Positions 1-9,643 of a stretch of DNA of 64,000 nt are shown here, piece after piece. Source of the stretch: Methylorubrum thiocyanatum (GTDB lineage: Bacteria > Pseudomonadota > Alphaproteobacteria > Rhizobiales > Beijerinckiaceae); the NCBI GenBank assembly GCA_014138645.1, contig JACJIB010000002.1, positions 496,001-560,000 on the forward strand. The letters run 5' to 3'. Below the pieces are notes generated by a model. The model saw nothing but the letters and a program-made list of their open reading frames with translations. It had not been told where the DNA came from and did no database searches. A program made the position numbers and the translations under genes. The stretch's first letter is position 1. The number at the start of each line of letters is the position of its first letter.

Positions 1-764
1 TCGCCCTCGGGCTCCTGGTAGAGTGCCCGGTTCCGGATGACGAAGCGCATGGCCAGCAGCAGCAGGCCGGCCATGACGAAGCCGAGGACCGGGCTGAACA
101 GCAGCGCCCGCAGAACGCTCCAGGCCTGATCCCACTGCACGCCGGAGGTATTCGACCCCTCGGTGGCGAGAAACTGGTTGGCGAGGCCGACGCCGAGGAC
201 CGAGCCGATCAGCGCGTGCGAGGACGAGTTCGGCAGACCGAGCGCCCAGGTGCCCAGGTTCCACACGATGGCGGCGATGAGCAGCGCGAAGATCATCGCG
301 TAACCGGCGCTCGAACCGGTCTTCAGCACCAGTTCGACGGGCAGCAACGTCACGACGCTGTAGGCGACGGCGCCGGTCGAGAACAGCACGCCGAGGAAGT
401 TGAGGACGCCGGAATAGACGACGGCGACGCCCGGCGTCAGGCTGTGGGTGTAGATCACCGTGGCCACGGCATTGGCGGTGTCGTGAAACCCGTTCACGAA
501 CTCGAAGCCGAGCGCGATGAGCAGTGCGAGGCCGAGCAGCGCGAAGGCGCCGATGGCGAGCGGCGGCTGGCCGGCGGCCTGCATGTCTGCGATCAGATTG
601 TAGAGCGCGTAGCCGAGCCCGCCGACGAGAACGAGCAGGAAGACGGTGATGCCGGCCGGATGCATCCGCCCGTCGAGTTTGGGGCCCCGCGCCGACCGGG
701 CCTGGGACGCGTCCGATGGAGGAATGGCGGAACCGGTGTCCCTCAGGCTGAAGGCGTCTGACAT
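1..764 (-). CDS. Inorganic phosphate transporter, PiT family (3' end outside window)
   Basis: An uninterrupted leftward reading frame starts at an ATG (complement of 762-764) and runs off the window edge, so only about 254 N-terminal residues are visible. The translation has a hydrophilic leader of about 40 residues, then hydrophobic helices. It carries the PiT signature segment GFEFVNGFHDTANAVAT, and later a second conserved repeat, LPNSSSHALIGS, typical of the phosphate:H+/Na+ permease family. Members import inorganic phosphate across the inner membrane. No neighbour in the window shares the pathway. The family assignment is strong; the exact substrate coupling cannot be read from the sequence. 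Confidence 0.9.
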   Translation of the reverse strand, partial: MSDAFSLRDTGSAIPPSDASQARSARGPKLDGRMHPAGITVFLLVLVGGLGYALYNLIADMQAAGQPPLAIGAFALLGLALLIALGFEFVNGFHDTANAVATVIYTHSLTPGVAVVYSGVLNFLGVLFSTGAVAYSVVTLLPVELVLKTGSSAGYAMIFALLIAAIVWNLGTWALGLPNSSSHALIGSVLGVGLANQFLATEGSNTSGVQWDQAWSVLRALLFSPVLGFVMAGLLLLAMRFVIRNRALYQEPEG

Positions 765-1115
765 CTGATCCTCGAAGGATGGGCCGAGTCGGCCGACCGG
801 CCTCACGGGGCGGCCGGGCTCTCGTCCTCGGATGCGCTGATGGTGAATCGCCCGTGAGGAGGAAGGCATTCGCCCCCGGGCGGCCGGCTTAACCGTCACG
901 CTTACAAATGTCGCAGGGGCGACCGGTTCCGTGAATTTTCAATGACAGCGCGGCTGCACAGTCCTGGGCAGCAACTGTGTTCCGTTTGTCTTTCGTAAAA
1001 AAGGGTCTCGTCTGGAAATGGACTGACAACGGGCCGCGGTGCGATCGCCTCGGCTGCCACGGCGGGAGCGCGGGGCGCCGCGACGCGGCCCGCCGATCAT
1101 CGTAGAAGGGGCCCC
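765..1115. other. Intergenic region, no gene recognised
   Basis: These 351 bases separate the leftward phosphate permease from a rightward small membrane gene, so they should hold two divergent promoters. I see no convincing reading frame, tRNA or inverted repeat here, and no clear sigma-70 promoter. Confidence 0.4.
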
Positions 1116-1325
1116 ATGCTGACGCTCGCCCTCTCGCTCGCTCTCCTCGCCGTGATCGTCCTCATCGTCGTGCGACGGCGCCATCTCACCCTGCTGATGA
1201 GTCTGGGCAGCCTGATCGCCGCGCTTCTGGCCATGCTCTGGCTTCAGGATCTCGGGCTCCTGCCCGGCACGCAGGGCCCGCTGACCCACACGCGGCCGCA
1301 GACCCTGGACGATGCCCGCCGCTGA
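1116..1325 (+). CDS. Small membrane protein of unknown function (69 aa)
   Basis: ATG start preceded by a GAAGGGG ribosome binding site. The 69-residue product has two hydrophobic stretches (about residues 1-19 and 27-47) separated by a short RRRH basic loop, so it probably crosses the inner membrane twice. The tail is polar. I do not recognise a family. The codon pattern and good ribosome binding site favour a real gene. Nothing nearby indicates a role. Confidence 0.5.
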   Translation: MLTLALSLALLAVIVLIVVRRRHLTLLMSLGSLIAALLAMLWLQDLGLLPGTQGPLTHTRPQTLDDARR

Positions 1326-1490
1326 CGATGGCTGCAGCGCAAGCCGAGGAACCGGGCCAAGGAACCGGACCATGAAAACGGGCCATAACACCCCGCCGTC
1401 AAACCGGGCCGTGGAACTCTGCCGGCCTTCGCGCGTCTGCCGCGAGGATGCCGGCCCTCCCGCCGGGGCTCGTCGGATCGGAGACTTTCG

Positions 1491-1676
1491 TTGCGCAACC
1501 TTCTGCTTCTGCTGATCCTGATTGCCGGCGGCTTCGTGCTGACGGCCATGTACGTCGCGCCGAAGCAGCCTGAGCTGCGCGGCTGGTACGAGACCAACGC
1601 CTGCCCGCATCTCGACCGGATCAGCCCGAAGATCTGCGAGCCGATCCGATCCGCCCGCGGCTCGGACGCGATCTGA
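1491..1676 (+). CDS. Small exported or membrane-anchored protein (61 aa)
   Basis: Starts at TTG in the track frame. The N-terminus MRNLLLLLILIAGGFVLTA is a signal peptide or single-helix anchor, followed by about 40 polar residues with two cysteines (in NACPHL and KICEPI) that could pair in the periplasm. No family recognised. It is followed after 8 bp by another small membrane gene and then glpD, all rightward, so the three may be co-transcribed. Confidence 0.5.
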   Translation: MRNLLLLLILIAGGFVLTAMYVAPKQPELRGWYETNACPHLDRISPKICEPIRSARGSDAI

Positions 1677-1684
1677 GGCGTCGC

Positions 1685-1981
1685 TTGCGCCGGGTCTTCG
1701 ACTGGTTCTTCCGTGACCGGCGCACCGGCGCCGTGGTGATCGGCCAATGGCCGAACCTGCCGCTGTGGATCTTCGGCGCGGCGGCGGCCCTGGAATGGTT
1801 GCTCGAGGCTCTGGCGCCCGGCCTGCCGGCCCCGGTCTTTGTCGGCCTTCGCCTCGTCGCGCTCCTGAGCCTCACCGTCTGGGCGCTCGATGAGATCCTC
1901 CGCGGGGTCAATCCGTGGCGGCGCTGCCTCGGCGGCGTCGTGCTGATCGGGATCGTCGTCAGTCTCCTGGGCCGCCTGTGA
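1685..1981 (+). CDS. Small membrane protein upstream of glpD (98 aa)
   Basis: TTG start. The product has three hydrophobic segments (around residues 26-45, 52-70 and 78-97) and a basic N-terminus, RRVFDWFFRDRRTG. Its stop codon overlaps the GTG start of glpD (GTGA at 1978-1981), which points to translational coupling. Function unknown; association with glpD is by position only. Confidence 0.6.
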   Translation: MRRVFDWFFRDRRTGAVVIGQWPNLPLWIFGAAAALEWLLEALAPGLPAPVFVGLRLVALLSLTVWALDEILRGVNPWRRCLGGVVLIGIVVSLLGRL

Positions 1982-3492
1982 GCGAGCCTTTCGATCTCCT
2001 CGTCATCGGCGGCGGCATCAACGGTGTCGGCATCGCCCGCGACGCCGCCGGCCGCGGACTGCGTGTGCTCCTGTGCGAGCGGGGGGATCTGGCCGAACAC
2101 ACCTCGTCGGCTTCGACGAAGTTGATCCATGGCGGCCTGCGCTACCTCGAACATTACGAGTTCCGGCTCGTGCGCGAGGCGCTGGCCGAGCGCGAGCGGC
2201 TGATGCGGCTCGCGCCGCACATCATCTGGCCGCTGCGCTTCGTCCTGCCGCACGATGCCGGCCTGCGCCCGGCCTGGATGCTGCGGATCGGGCTGTTCCT
2301 CTACGACCATCTCGCGCGGCTGAAGGCCTTGCCGCGGTCGGACGCGCTGCGGCTCACCCGCGAGGGCGTCGGCGCGCCGCTTCAGAGCCGGCTCACGCGG
2401 GGCTTCGCCTATTCCGATTGCTGGGTCGAGGACAGCCGCCTCGTCGTGCTGAACGCGGTGGATGCCGCCGAGCGCGGCGCACAGATCCGCACCCGCACCA
2501 CCGTCGAATCGGCCCGCCGCGAGGCCGGAGGCTGGACCGTGACCCTCCACGATGCCGCCACGCGGCGGCGGAAAAGCGTCCGGGCCCACATCGTCGTCAA
2601 CGCGGCCGGCCCTTGGGTCGGCGAGACGCTGCTGCGCACGCTCCGTGTCGAGGCCCGCCCGAAGGTGCGCCTCGTCAAGGGCAGCCACATCGTCGTGCGG
2701 CGGCTCTACGAGGGCGACCAGGCCTATATCTTGCAGCAGCCGGACCGCCGCATCGTCTTCGCCATCCCCTACGAGCGCGACTTCACCCTGATCGGCACCA
2801 CCGACGTGGCGCATGAGGGCGGCCCCGGCCCGGTCCGCATCTCGCAGGAGGAGACCCGCTATCTCTGCGCCTGCATCAACCGCTCGTTCGCGCGGTCGAT
2901 CGGACCCGACGACGTGGTGTGGAGCTTCTCGGGGCTACGCCCGCTCTACGACGATGCGGCCGCGAATGCTTCCGCGGTGACCCGCGACTACGTGCTCGAC
3001 CTCGACACCGATGGTCCGCCGGTCCTCTCGGTGTTCGGCGGCAAGATCACGACCTACCGGCGGCTCGCCGAGCACGCGCTGGAGAGGCTGCGGCCACACC
3101 TGTCCGGCCTGAAGCCCGGCTGGACCGGACAGGCGCCCCTGCCCGGCGGCGACATGCAGGATGCGGATTTCGACCGGTTCGCGGAGAGGTTCGCGGCTGA
3201 GCACTCCTTCCTCCCGAACGCGACGGCCCGCCGGCTCGCCCGCGCCTACGGCACCCGCGCGGAACGCCTGCTCGGCGACGCGCGGGCCCTGTCGGACCTC
3301 GGCGAAACCTTCGGTGGCGATCTCAGCGCCCACGAGGTTGATTATCTCGTGCGGCACGAATGGGCGCGCACGCCCGACGACATCCTCTGGCGCCGCTCGA
3401 AGCTCGGCCTGAGGACGGGCCGTACGGATGTGGCCCGGCTCGGGCGCTATCTTGCGACCGCGTCGGCCGCCCCGAGCGCTCAGCGGCCGTAG
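1978..3492 (+). CDS. glpD: Glycerol-3-phosphate dehydrogenase, FAD-dependent (aerobic)
   Basis: Oxidises sn-glycerol-3-phosphate to dihydroxyacetone phosphate at the inner membrane, passing electrons to quinone. Starting at GTG 1978, the 504-residue product opens with an FAD-binding Rossmann motif, GGGING at residues 11-16. The family block STKLIHGGLRYLEHYEF follows, then GTTDVAHEG and the late FGGKITTYR motif. Length matches the family (about 500-550 aa). A longer in-frame start at 1915 adds 21 residues with no family resemblance and would overlap the upstream gene. The GTG overlaps that gene's stop. The 3' end overlaps the convergent manC by 13 bp. Confidence 0.93.
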   Translation: MSEPFDLLVIGGGINGVGIARDAAGRGLRVLLCERGDLAEHTSSASTKLIHGGLRYLEHYEFRLVREALAERERLMRLAPHIIWPLRFVLPHDAGLRPAWMLRIGLFLYDHLARLKALPRSDALRLTREGVGAPLQSRLTRGFAYSDCWVEDSRLVVLNAVDAAERGAQIRTRTTVESARREAGGWTVTLHDAATRRRKSVRAHIVVNAAGPWVGETLLRTLRVEARPKVRLVKGSHIVVRRLYEGDQAYILQQPDRRIVFAIPYERDFTLIGTTDVAHEGGPGPVRISQEETRYLCACINRSFARSIGPDDVVWSFSGLRPLYDDAAANASAVTRDYVLDLDTDGPPVLSVFGGKITTYRRLAEHALERLRPHLSGLKPGWTGQAPLPGGDMQDADFDRFAERFAAEHSFLPNATARRLARAYGTRAERLLGDARALSDLGETFGGDLSAHEVDYLVRHEWARTPDDILWRRSKLGLRTGRTDVARLGRYLATASAAPSAQRP

Positions 3493-4913
3493 ACATCCTC
3501 GACGCGGATGATGTCGTCCTCGCCGGTATAGGAGCCGACCTGCACCTCGATCAGCTCCAGCGGGATCTTCCCCGGATTGGTGAGCCGGTGCATCGAGCCG
3601 ATCGGCAGGTAGACCGCCTCGTTCTCGTGGACCAGCACCACCCGCTCGTCGACCGTCACCTCGGCGGTGCCCTTCACCACTACCCAGTGCTCGGCCCGGT
3701 GGAAGTGCTTCTGCAGCGAGAGACGGCCACCCGGCGTCACCATGATCCGCTTTACCTGGAAGCGCTCGCCGATGTCGATGCGCTGATACCAGCCCCAGGG
3801 GCGGTACATCCGGCGGTGAGCGTCCGCCTCCGGATGCGCCTTCTCGCGCAGGACGCTGACGAGATCCTTCACCCGGCCCGACTGCGCCTTGGAGGCGACC
3901 AGCACCGCGTCGGGGGTCGTCACCACCACCACGTCTTCCAGGCCGACCACCGTGGTCAGACCCTCACCCTCGCTGTGCACGAGGCTGTTACGCGTGCCGA
4001 TCAGCTCGACGCGGCCCCGCAACGCGTTGCCCTGCGCATCGCGCTCCAGAACGCCCCAGACCGCGTCCCAGGTGCCGACATCCGACCACGCGAAGGAGAC
4101 CGGCAGCACACCGGCCCGGGCCGTCCGCTCCATCACCGCATAGTCGATCGAGGTTTTGGGCGCCCGCGCGAAGGCGTCGGCCTCAAGCCGCACGAAGTCC
4201 AGATCGGTGATGGCGTTCGCGAGTGCCGCGCGGGCGGCTTCCAGCACCTCGGGCGCATGCGCCTCCATTTCGGCCAGCATCACATCGGCGCGGAACAGGA
4301 AGTAGCCGGAGTTCCACAGCGCCCCCTCCCCGATCAGCCGCTCGGCACCGGCGGCGTCCGGCTTCTCGACGAAGCGCTCGACCCGGAACAGGCCCGGCGC
4401 GTCGGGAAGCGCGCCGCCGGTGCGGATATAGCCGTACTCGGTCGCGGGCCGGGTCGGGGTGATGCCGAGCGTCATGATCTGGCCGAGCCGGGCACCGAGC
4501 GCGGCCTCCCGCGCGGCGCGGGCGAAGGCGGAGGCGTCCTCGATCACGTGGTCGGCAGCCATCACCAGCACCACCGTCTCCGGCCCTCGCCGCGCGCCGT
4601 GGAGCGCAGCCACCGCCACGGCGGCAGCGGAGTCGCGTCGCTCGGGTTCGAGAAGGATGTCGGCGGCGATCCCCGTCTGCGCGAGCTGTTCGGCGACGAT
4701 GAAGCGGGATTCGGCCGAGGCGATCACCGTCGGCCGGGCAAAGACCGCCGGATCGGCGACGCGGCGGATGGTGGCCTGGAAGGTCGAGGTCGTGGGATCG
4801 ACCAGCGGCGTGAATTGCTTGGGCATGCTCTCGCGCGAGGCCGGCCACAGCCGCGTCCCCGAGCCGCCGCACAGGATCACGGGCAGAATCGTTTCCCGGT
4901 CCGCCTCGGCCAT
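3480..4913 (-). CDS. manC: Mannose-1-phosphate guanylyltransferase / mannose-6-phosphate isomerase
   Basis: Bifunctional sugar-nucleotide enzyme supplying GDP-mannose for exopolysaccharide or lipopolysaccharide. The 477-residue product has the nucleotidyltransferase signature CGGSGTRLWP at residues 15-24 and FVEKPD in the middle. A C-terminal cupin domain carries the RPWGWY and QKHFHRAEHW motifs typical of the type II isomerase domain. The start at 4913 was chosen because an upstream in-frame start (5000) adds 29 low-complexity residues ahead of the conserved N-terminus. It converges with glpD (13 bp overlap). No other polysaccharide genes are adjacent, so the polymer it serves is unknown. 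Confidence 0.92.
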   Translation of the reverse strand: MAEADRETILPVILCGGSGTRLWPASRESMPKQFTPLVDPTTSTFQATIRRVADPAVFARPTVIASAESRFIVAEQLAQTGIAADILLEPERRDSAAAVAVAALHGARRGPETVVLVMAADHVIEDASAFARAAREAALGARLGQIMTLGITPTRPATEYGYIRTGGALPDAPGLFRVERFVEKPDAAGAERLIGEGALWNSGYFLFRADVMLAEMEAHAPEVLEAARAALANAITDLDFVRLEADAFARAPKTSIDYAVMERTARAGVLPVSFAWSDVGTWDAVWGVLERDAQGNALRGRVELIGTRNSLVHSEGEGLTTVVGLEDVVVVTTPDAVLVASKAQSGRVKDLVSVLREKAHPEADAHRRMYRPWGWYQRIDIGERFQVKRIMVTPGGRLSLQKHFHRAEHWVVVKGTAEVTVDERVVLVHENEAVYLPIGSMHRLTNPGKIPLELIEVQVGSYTGEDDIIRVEDVYGR

Positions 4914-5090
4914 CGCCCAACACCTTCGAAGAACGGGGGCGCCGCCGTCGAGAGAAGGCGGGCGCAAGAGAAGCCCCGCCGTCTTAGCCGATCCTGCCAA
5001 GCCGCACCACGCGCGGCGCGATGCGGTCCGGATTCCCGGTGCCCCGGGATGGAAGGCGGGGCGTGCCCCCGCCTTGATGCGATCGGCCGG

Positions 5091-7256
5091 CTACTCGGCC
5101 GCCTGACGCTCGCCGTAGCCGAGGCGCCCGTTGAGTTCGCCGAGCAGCTTCACCGCCGCCTCCGCGATCACGGTGCCCGGCGGGAAGATCGCCGAGGCGC
5201 CCGCGGCGTAGAGCGCGTCGTAATCGCCCGGCGGGATCACGCCGCCGACCACAATCATCACGTCGTCGCGGCCCTCCGCCTTCAGCGCGGCCTTCAGTTC
5301 CGGCACGAGGGTCAGGTGGCCCGCCGCGAGCGAGGAGACGCCGACGATGTGCACGTCGTTCTCCACCGCTTGTCGTGCCGCCTCGTCGGGCGTGGCGAAG
5401 AGCGGTCCGATATCGACGTCGAAGCCGAGGTCGGCGAAGGCCGAGGCGATCACCTTCTGGCCGCGGTCGTGCCCGTCCTGGCCCATCTTGGCGACCAGGA
5501 TGCGCGGGCGGCGCCCGTCGTTCTCCTCGAAGGCCTCGACGAGGCCGCGGACCTTCTCCACCACCGGCGACATGCCGCCCACCTCCCGCTTGTAGACGCC
5601 CGAGATCGAGCGGATCTCGGCGCGGTGACGGCCCCAGGCCTTCTCCAGCGCCTCCGAGATCTCGCCGACCGTGGCCTTGGCCCGCGCCGCGTTCACCGCC
5701 AGTTCGAGCAGGTTGCCCTCGCCGTCGGCGGCCTTCGTCAGGGCGGCCAGCGCCGCATCGACGTCGGCTTGATTGCGCTCGGCGCGCAGGCGCTTGAGCT
5801 TGTCGATCTGCTTGGCGCGCACGTCGGCGTTGTCGACGCGCAGCAGGTCGATCTTCATCTCGTCGTCGGGCTTGTACTTGTTGATGCCAACGATGGTCTG
5901 CCGGCCGGAATCGATCCGCGCCTGGGCGCGTGCCGCGGCCTCCTCGATGCGCAGCTTCGGGATGCCCGCCTCGATGGCTTTCGCCATGCCGCCGAGCGCC
6001 TCGACCTCGCGGATATGCTCCCAGGCCCGCGCGGCGATGTCGTGGGTCAGGCGCTCGACGTAGTAGGAGCCGCCCCACGGATCGATGATGCGCGTGGTGC
6101 CGCTCTCCTGCTGCAGGAAGAGCTGGGTGTTGCGGGCGATGCGGGCCGAGAAGTCGGTCGGCAGGGCCAGAGCCTCGTCGAGCGCGTTGGTGTGGAGCGA
6201 TTGCGTCCCGCCCTGGGTCGCCGCCATCGCCTCAATGCAGGTGCGGGTGACGTTGTTGAACACGTCCTGCGCGGTCAGCGACCAGCCGGACGTCTGCGAG
6301 TGGGTGCGCAGCGGCAGCGACTTGTCGGATTTCGGCTCGAACTCCTTGACGAGCTTGGCCCAGATCAGGCGCGCGGCCCGCATCTTGGCGATCTCCATGA
6401 AGAAGTTCATCCCGATCGCCCAGAAAAACGACAGGCGCGGGGCGAACTGGTCGATGGTCAGACCGGCCGCGAGACCCGCCTTGATGTATTCGACGCCATC
6501 CGCGAGCGTGTAGGCGAGTTCGAGATCCTGTGTCGCCCCGGCTTCCTGCATGTGGTAGCCGGAGATGGAGATCGAGTTGAACTTCGGCATGTTCTTCGAG
6601 GTGTAGCCGAAGATGTCCGAGATGATTCGCATCGATCCCTTGGGGGGATAGATGTAGGTGTTGCGGACCATGAACTCTTTCAGGATGTCGTTCTGGATCG
6701 TGCCGGCGAGTTTTTCCGGCGGCACGCCCTGCTCCTCGGCGGCGACGATGTAGAGGGCGAGCACGGGCAGCACCGCGCCGTTCATCGTCATCGACACGGT
6801 CATCTGGTCGAGGGGAATCCCCGAGAACAGCGTGCGCATGTCGTAGATCGAGTCGATCGCGACACCCGCCATGCCGACATCGCCCGAGACGCGCGGATGG
6901 TCCGAATCGTAGCCGCGGTGGGTCGCGAGGTCGAAGGCGACCGAGAGGCCCTTCTGGCCCGCCGCGAGGTTGCGCCGGTAGAAGGCGTTCGAATCTTCCG
7001 CCGTGGAGAAGCCGGCATATTGCCGGATGGTCCAGGGCTGGGTGACGTACATCGCCGGATAGGGCCCGCGCAGGTAGGGCGGCAGGCCGGGGAACGAGTC
7101 GATCCCCTCGCAGCCCTCGCGATCCTCGGGGCCGTAGAAGCCCTTCACCGGAATGCCCTCGGGCGTCATCCACGGCTCCCCGGCCGGCGGAGGCGGCGCC
7201 TTGAAGCCGTCGGCCGCGTAGGCGACGGAGGCGAAATCGGGGATCCGGGAGCTCAT
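5091..7256 (-). CDS. mcmA: Methylmalonyl-CoA mutase, large subunit
   Basis: Adenosylcobalamin-dependent isomerisation of (R)-methylmalonyl-CoA to succinyl-CoA, used in propionyl-CoA assimilation and the ethylmalonyl-CoA pathway of methylotrophs. The 721-residue product is the right size for the large subunit. The N-terminal TIM barrel contains [21 protein letters not shown], split here for length into [11 protein letters not shown] and [10 protein letters not shown]. The C-terminal B12-binding domain has DGHDRG near residue 595, with the cobalt-ligand histidine, and downstream the [10 protein letters not shown] and VVGGVIP loops. No small subunit or meaB chaperone lies in the window, so those partners are encoded elsewhere. 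Confidence 0.95.
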   Translation of the reverse strand: MSSRIPDFASVAYAADGFKAPPPPAGEPWMTPEGIPVKGFYGPEDREGCEGIDSFPGLPPYLRGPYPAMYVTQPWTIRQYAGFSTAEDSNAFYRRNLAAGQKGLSVAFDLATHRGYDSDHPRVSGDVGMAGVAIDSIYDMRTLFSGIPLDQMTVSMTMNGAVLPVLALYIVAAEEQGVPPEKLAGTIQNDILKEFMVRNTYIYPPKGSMRIISDIFGYTSKNMPKFNSISISGYHMQEAGATQDLELAYTLADGVEYIKAGLAAGLTIDQFAPRLSFFWAIGMNFFMEIAKMRAARLIWAKLVKEFEPKSDKSLPLRTHSQTSGWSLTAQDVFNNVTRTCIEAMAATQGGTQSLHTNALDEALALPTDFSARIARNTQLFLQQESGTTRIIDPWGGSYYVERLTHDIAARAWEHIREVEALGGMAKAIEAGIPKLRIEEAAARAQARIDSGRQTIVGINKYKPDDEMKIDLLRVDNADVRAKQIDKLKRLRAERNQADVDAALAALTKAADGEGNLLELAVNAARAKATVGEISEALEKAWGRHRAEIRSISGVYKREVGGMSPVVEKVRGLVEAFEENDGRRPRILVAKMGQDGHDRGQKVIASAFADLGFDVDIGPLFATPDEAARQAVENDVHIVGVSSLAAGHLTLVPELKAALKAEGRDDVMIVVGGVIPPGDYDALYAAGASAIFPPGTVIAEAAVKLLGELNGRLGYGERQAAE

Positions 7257-7361
7257 CGTGCGGCTGTTCCTGGCGTCAGTCTCGGCATCGGCAGAGACGA
7301 TGAATTTTTTTGAGCATTATAGGCAAGCCACCAAACGCGGCTACTGTCCATAAGGCGGGGC

Positions 7362-7862
7362 TCACCGGCCGCGCTTGCGCCGGCTTCCTGCCACGTGGTG
7401 ACGGCCCCGCGCGTCCCACCGCACGCTCGGCGCCGGTCCCGACGGCGCGGCGAGCCACGCCCGGCGCTGCGCGATCAGCGTTTTGAGCCGCTTCGCCCGT
7501 TTCTCCCGGCCGGCACAGTCGCAGGGCCAGTCGCAATCGAAATGGTGCGGGCCGCTCTCGCCGGAAAACAGGCTGACGACGGCCAGCACGATCCCGATGA
7601 GGCCGACCACACCGATGACCAGGGCCGGCCATGCGAGGCCGAGGCCGACGAGGACGGCGACGGCGGCCTTGCCCGCGAGCGTTCCCACCAGCTTCACTTT
7701 CAGGAGAGTGCCGAAGGTCGCCGCGGCGCCGGCCGTTCCGCGGAGCGCTCGCAGGCTCCGCCGCCGGACGCGCTTGCGCCCTGCCAATGCCTCGAGCCGG
7801 CCCAGCTCGCGCTGAACCCGATGCTGGGCGTTCGCCCGATCCTCAACCGTCCCCGCCTGCAC
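7362..7862 (-). CDS. Conserved-looking membrane protein, unknown function (166 aa)
   Basis: The leftward frame is open from 8096, but the upstream part is arginine- and proline-rich with no protein character. A GTG at 7862, preceded by a GGGGAGGGGG tract, gives a credible 166-residue product. It has a basic N-terminal segment, one long hydrophobic region of about 40 residues near the middle (LVGLGLAWPALVIGVVGLIG) and a C-terminal cysteine cluster (FDCDWPCDCAGREKRAKRL). The clustered cysteines could bind metal. Family not recognised. Confidence 0.5.
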   Translation of the reverse strand: MQAGTVEDRANAQHRVQRELGRLEALAGRKRVRRRSLRALRGTAGAAATFGTLLKVKLVGTLAGKAAVAVLVGLGLAWPALVIGVVGLIGIVLAVVSLFSGESGPHHFDCDWPCDCAGREKRAKRLKTLIAQRRAWLAAPSGPAPSVRWDARGRHHVAGSRRKRGR

Positions 7863-7978
7863 GCCCCCTCCCCGTCGCCCTTGCCGGGCCGAGTGTGGGA
7901 CGAGGCGAGCGGGACCGTCAAACCGCCGCTTTCCGCGGTTCGGGTCGCCGAATTCGTGCGGAGGAACGGGAAGACGGG

Positions 7979-8905
7979 ATGACAACAGGGCGGATGGCGC
8001 CGAGCGCGGCGCGGACCTGGCCGTTCCTGGCGGGCTTCGTCGCGGCCGAGCGCCGGCTCGGCGAACGAGCCCGCGCCGCCGGACGGCTCCCGGCATTCGC
8101 CTACGAGTTCCTGCGCTTCGGGATGAAGCAGGGCTGGGCCTGCCTGTTCGGTGGGCTGATCTGCGCCCTCCTGATCGGAACGCATCTGTTCTACCCGGCC
8201 GACGCGCCGCTGACCCGCTACGATTTCCTGACGCTCGCGGCGATCCTGATCCAGGTCGCGCTGCTCGCGCTCGGCATGGAGAGCTGGGAGGAGGCGAAGG
8301 TCATCCCGCTCTATCACGTCGTCGGAACGGCGATGGAGATCTTCAAGACCGGAATCGGCTCGTGGATCTATCCGGAGGCGAGCTGGCTCCGCATCATGGG
8401 CGTGCCGCTGTTCACCGGCTTCATGTATGCCAGCATCGGCTCCTACATCGCCCGCGTCTGGCGCCTGTTCGACTTCCGCTTCACGCGGCATCCGCCGCTC
8501 GTGTTCACGCTACCGCTGGCGGGCGCGATCTACGTCAACTTCTTCAGCCACCACTCCATGGCGGACCTGCGCGCTGGACTATTCATCGCCACCGGCGTGC
8601 TGTTCGGCGGCACGATCGTGCACTTCCAAGTCTGGCGGGTGCACCGCCGGATGCCGCTCCTGCTCGGCTTCGTGCTCGTCGCAGGGTTCATCTGGCTCGC
8701 CGAGAACATCGGCACGGCAAGCCGCGTCTAGCTCTACCCAAACCAAGCGGCCGGCTGGTCGCCGGTCTCGGCGGCCAAGCTCGGCTCGTGGCTGCTCCTG
8801 ATGATCGTCTCCTACGTGCTGGTCACATTGGTGAACCGGCCGGAGGCGATGCCTTGGGAGGAGGCGGCGGCCGGAGCCGCCGAGGCCGTCGCGTCCCGTG
8901 CCTGA
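7979..8905 (+). pseudogene. DUF817-family membrane protein interrupted by an in-frame TAG
   Basis: From ATG 7979 the frame encodes a polytopic membrane protein (about seven hydrophobic segments) that resembles DUF817, with blocks such as KQGWACLFGG and SHHSMADLRAGLFI. It reads through WLAENIGTASRV to a TAG at 8729-8731. Beyond the TAG the same frame continues without a stop to TGA 8903-8905 and encodes LYPNQAAGW, KLGSWLLLMIVSYVL and VTLVNRP, which looks like the conserved C-terminus of the family. In my memory of the family, tryptophan stands before LYPNQ, so TGG to TAG is a single-base change. Without read-through the product is 250 aa and lacks its last helix. This could be a real pseudogene, a sequencing error or read-through. 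Confidence 0.75.
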
Positions 8906-8926
8906 GGGCGGACGCGGTCGGGCGTG

Positions 8927-9142
8927 TCAGTTGACGTAGGTGCGGATCCAGTTCGGAGAGAGGATCTCGCCCTCCTCGGTGATGATCCAGGGCTGCTGCG
9001 AGGGATCGCCGAGGGCGCCCTTCGCGGCAAGGAGCGCCTCGCGCAGGGTGTCGTAGCGCTCGGGCTGGGCCAGGGGCGACGAGGCCGGCAGGGTGCGCCA
9101 GATCGTCAGGTCGGCAGGACGTTCGAGAGCTTCCGTTTCCAT
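8927..9142 (-). CDS. Small conserved-type protein of unknown function (71 aa)
   Basis: Leftward frame beginning METEALERPADLTIWRTL and ending SPNWIRTYVN. The acidic, soluble 71-residue product has the periodic charge pattern of a real protein (YDTLREALLAAKGALGDP) and a strand-turn-strand end (PWIITEEGEIL). An in-frame extension to 9268 is arginine-rich and lacks protein character, so the ATG at 9142 is preferred. Its 3' end is about 20 bp from the end of the DUF817 gene. Function not recognised. Confidence 0.6.
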   Translation of the reverse strand: METEALERPADLTIWRTLPASSPLAQPERYDTLREALLAAKGALGDPSQQPWIITEEGEILSPNWIRTYVN

Positions 9143-9643
9143 CTCTTGTTCTTCCTGTTCGAACCGGCACCGTCCGTGAGAGGACCGAGGCGACGACTGA
9201 GGTCGCTGGGCCGGTATGCTCAAAGGTCTAGGGCGATCGAAGCATCTCTGGGGCGGCTTTGCGATCAATTCGAGTGCTCGATGGCCGATCGGTCACCGTT
9301 TCGTCGCAGTTCCTCGCCCGAACCTTGCCTTGGTTTCGCCAAGAATTGGTCCAGGCCCACCCACCGATGCTTTTTCATCAGTAGGAGGACACTGCGTATG
9401 AAACAGTATGCAATTGGTTACTCTGCGAGGGGCCTGTCCTCGGTGCGGTGCCGCACCCGGCTTCCCTGTGCGGGAAAGCGGGGATTTGTTGACCGGAAGC
9501 CACACCGGACACAGCTAAGTCTCATTCGCTGAATTCCCGCTGCCGTTGATGCCACGGATCGGATGGATGGGAGTTTGGTGGAGACTGTCTGAACGTAGCC
9601 CGTACCGCCGACGCGGCGCGGGTTGCCCCGTTGATGTCTGAGG
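9143..9643. other. Intergenic region with one possible tiny gene
   Basis: About 500 bases between the leftward 71-aa gene and the rightward protease. Apart from a 44-codon frame at 9398-9532, described separately, I see no gene. The stretch around 9240-9420 is less GC-rich than its surroundings, as expected for a promoter region. Confidence 0.4.
9398..9532 (+). CDS. Possible small basic peptide (44 aa)
   Basis: An ATG at 9398 lies 8 bases after a strong TAGGAGGA ribosome binding site and opens a 44-codon frame. The product (MKQYAIGYSARGLSSVRCRT then a basic tail) is soluble and positively charged, pI clearly high. No homology recognised. The good ribosome binding site is the only strong argument, so it may be a chance frame. 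Confidence 0.3.
   Translation: MKQYAIGYSARGLSSVRCRTRLPCAGKRGFVDRKPHRTQLSLIR

Noticed and set aside
1915..1977. Longer N-terminus for glpD
   Set aside because: It would overlap the upstream membrane gene and adds arginine-rich residues; the GTG at 1978 gives the normal family start.
3360..7313. 1317-codon open frame on the + strand opposite manC and the mutase gene
   Set aside because: It is an antisense shadow of two well-identified genes; the translation is His/Arg/Gly-rich with no motif, which is common in GC-rich DNA.
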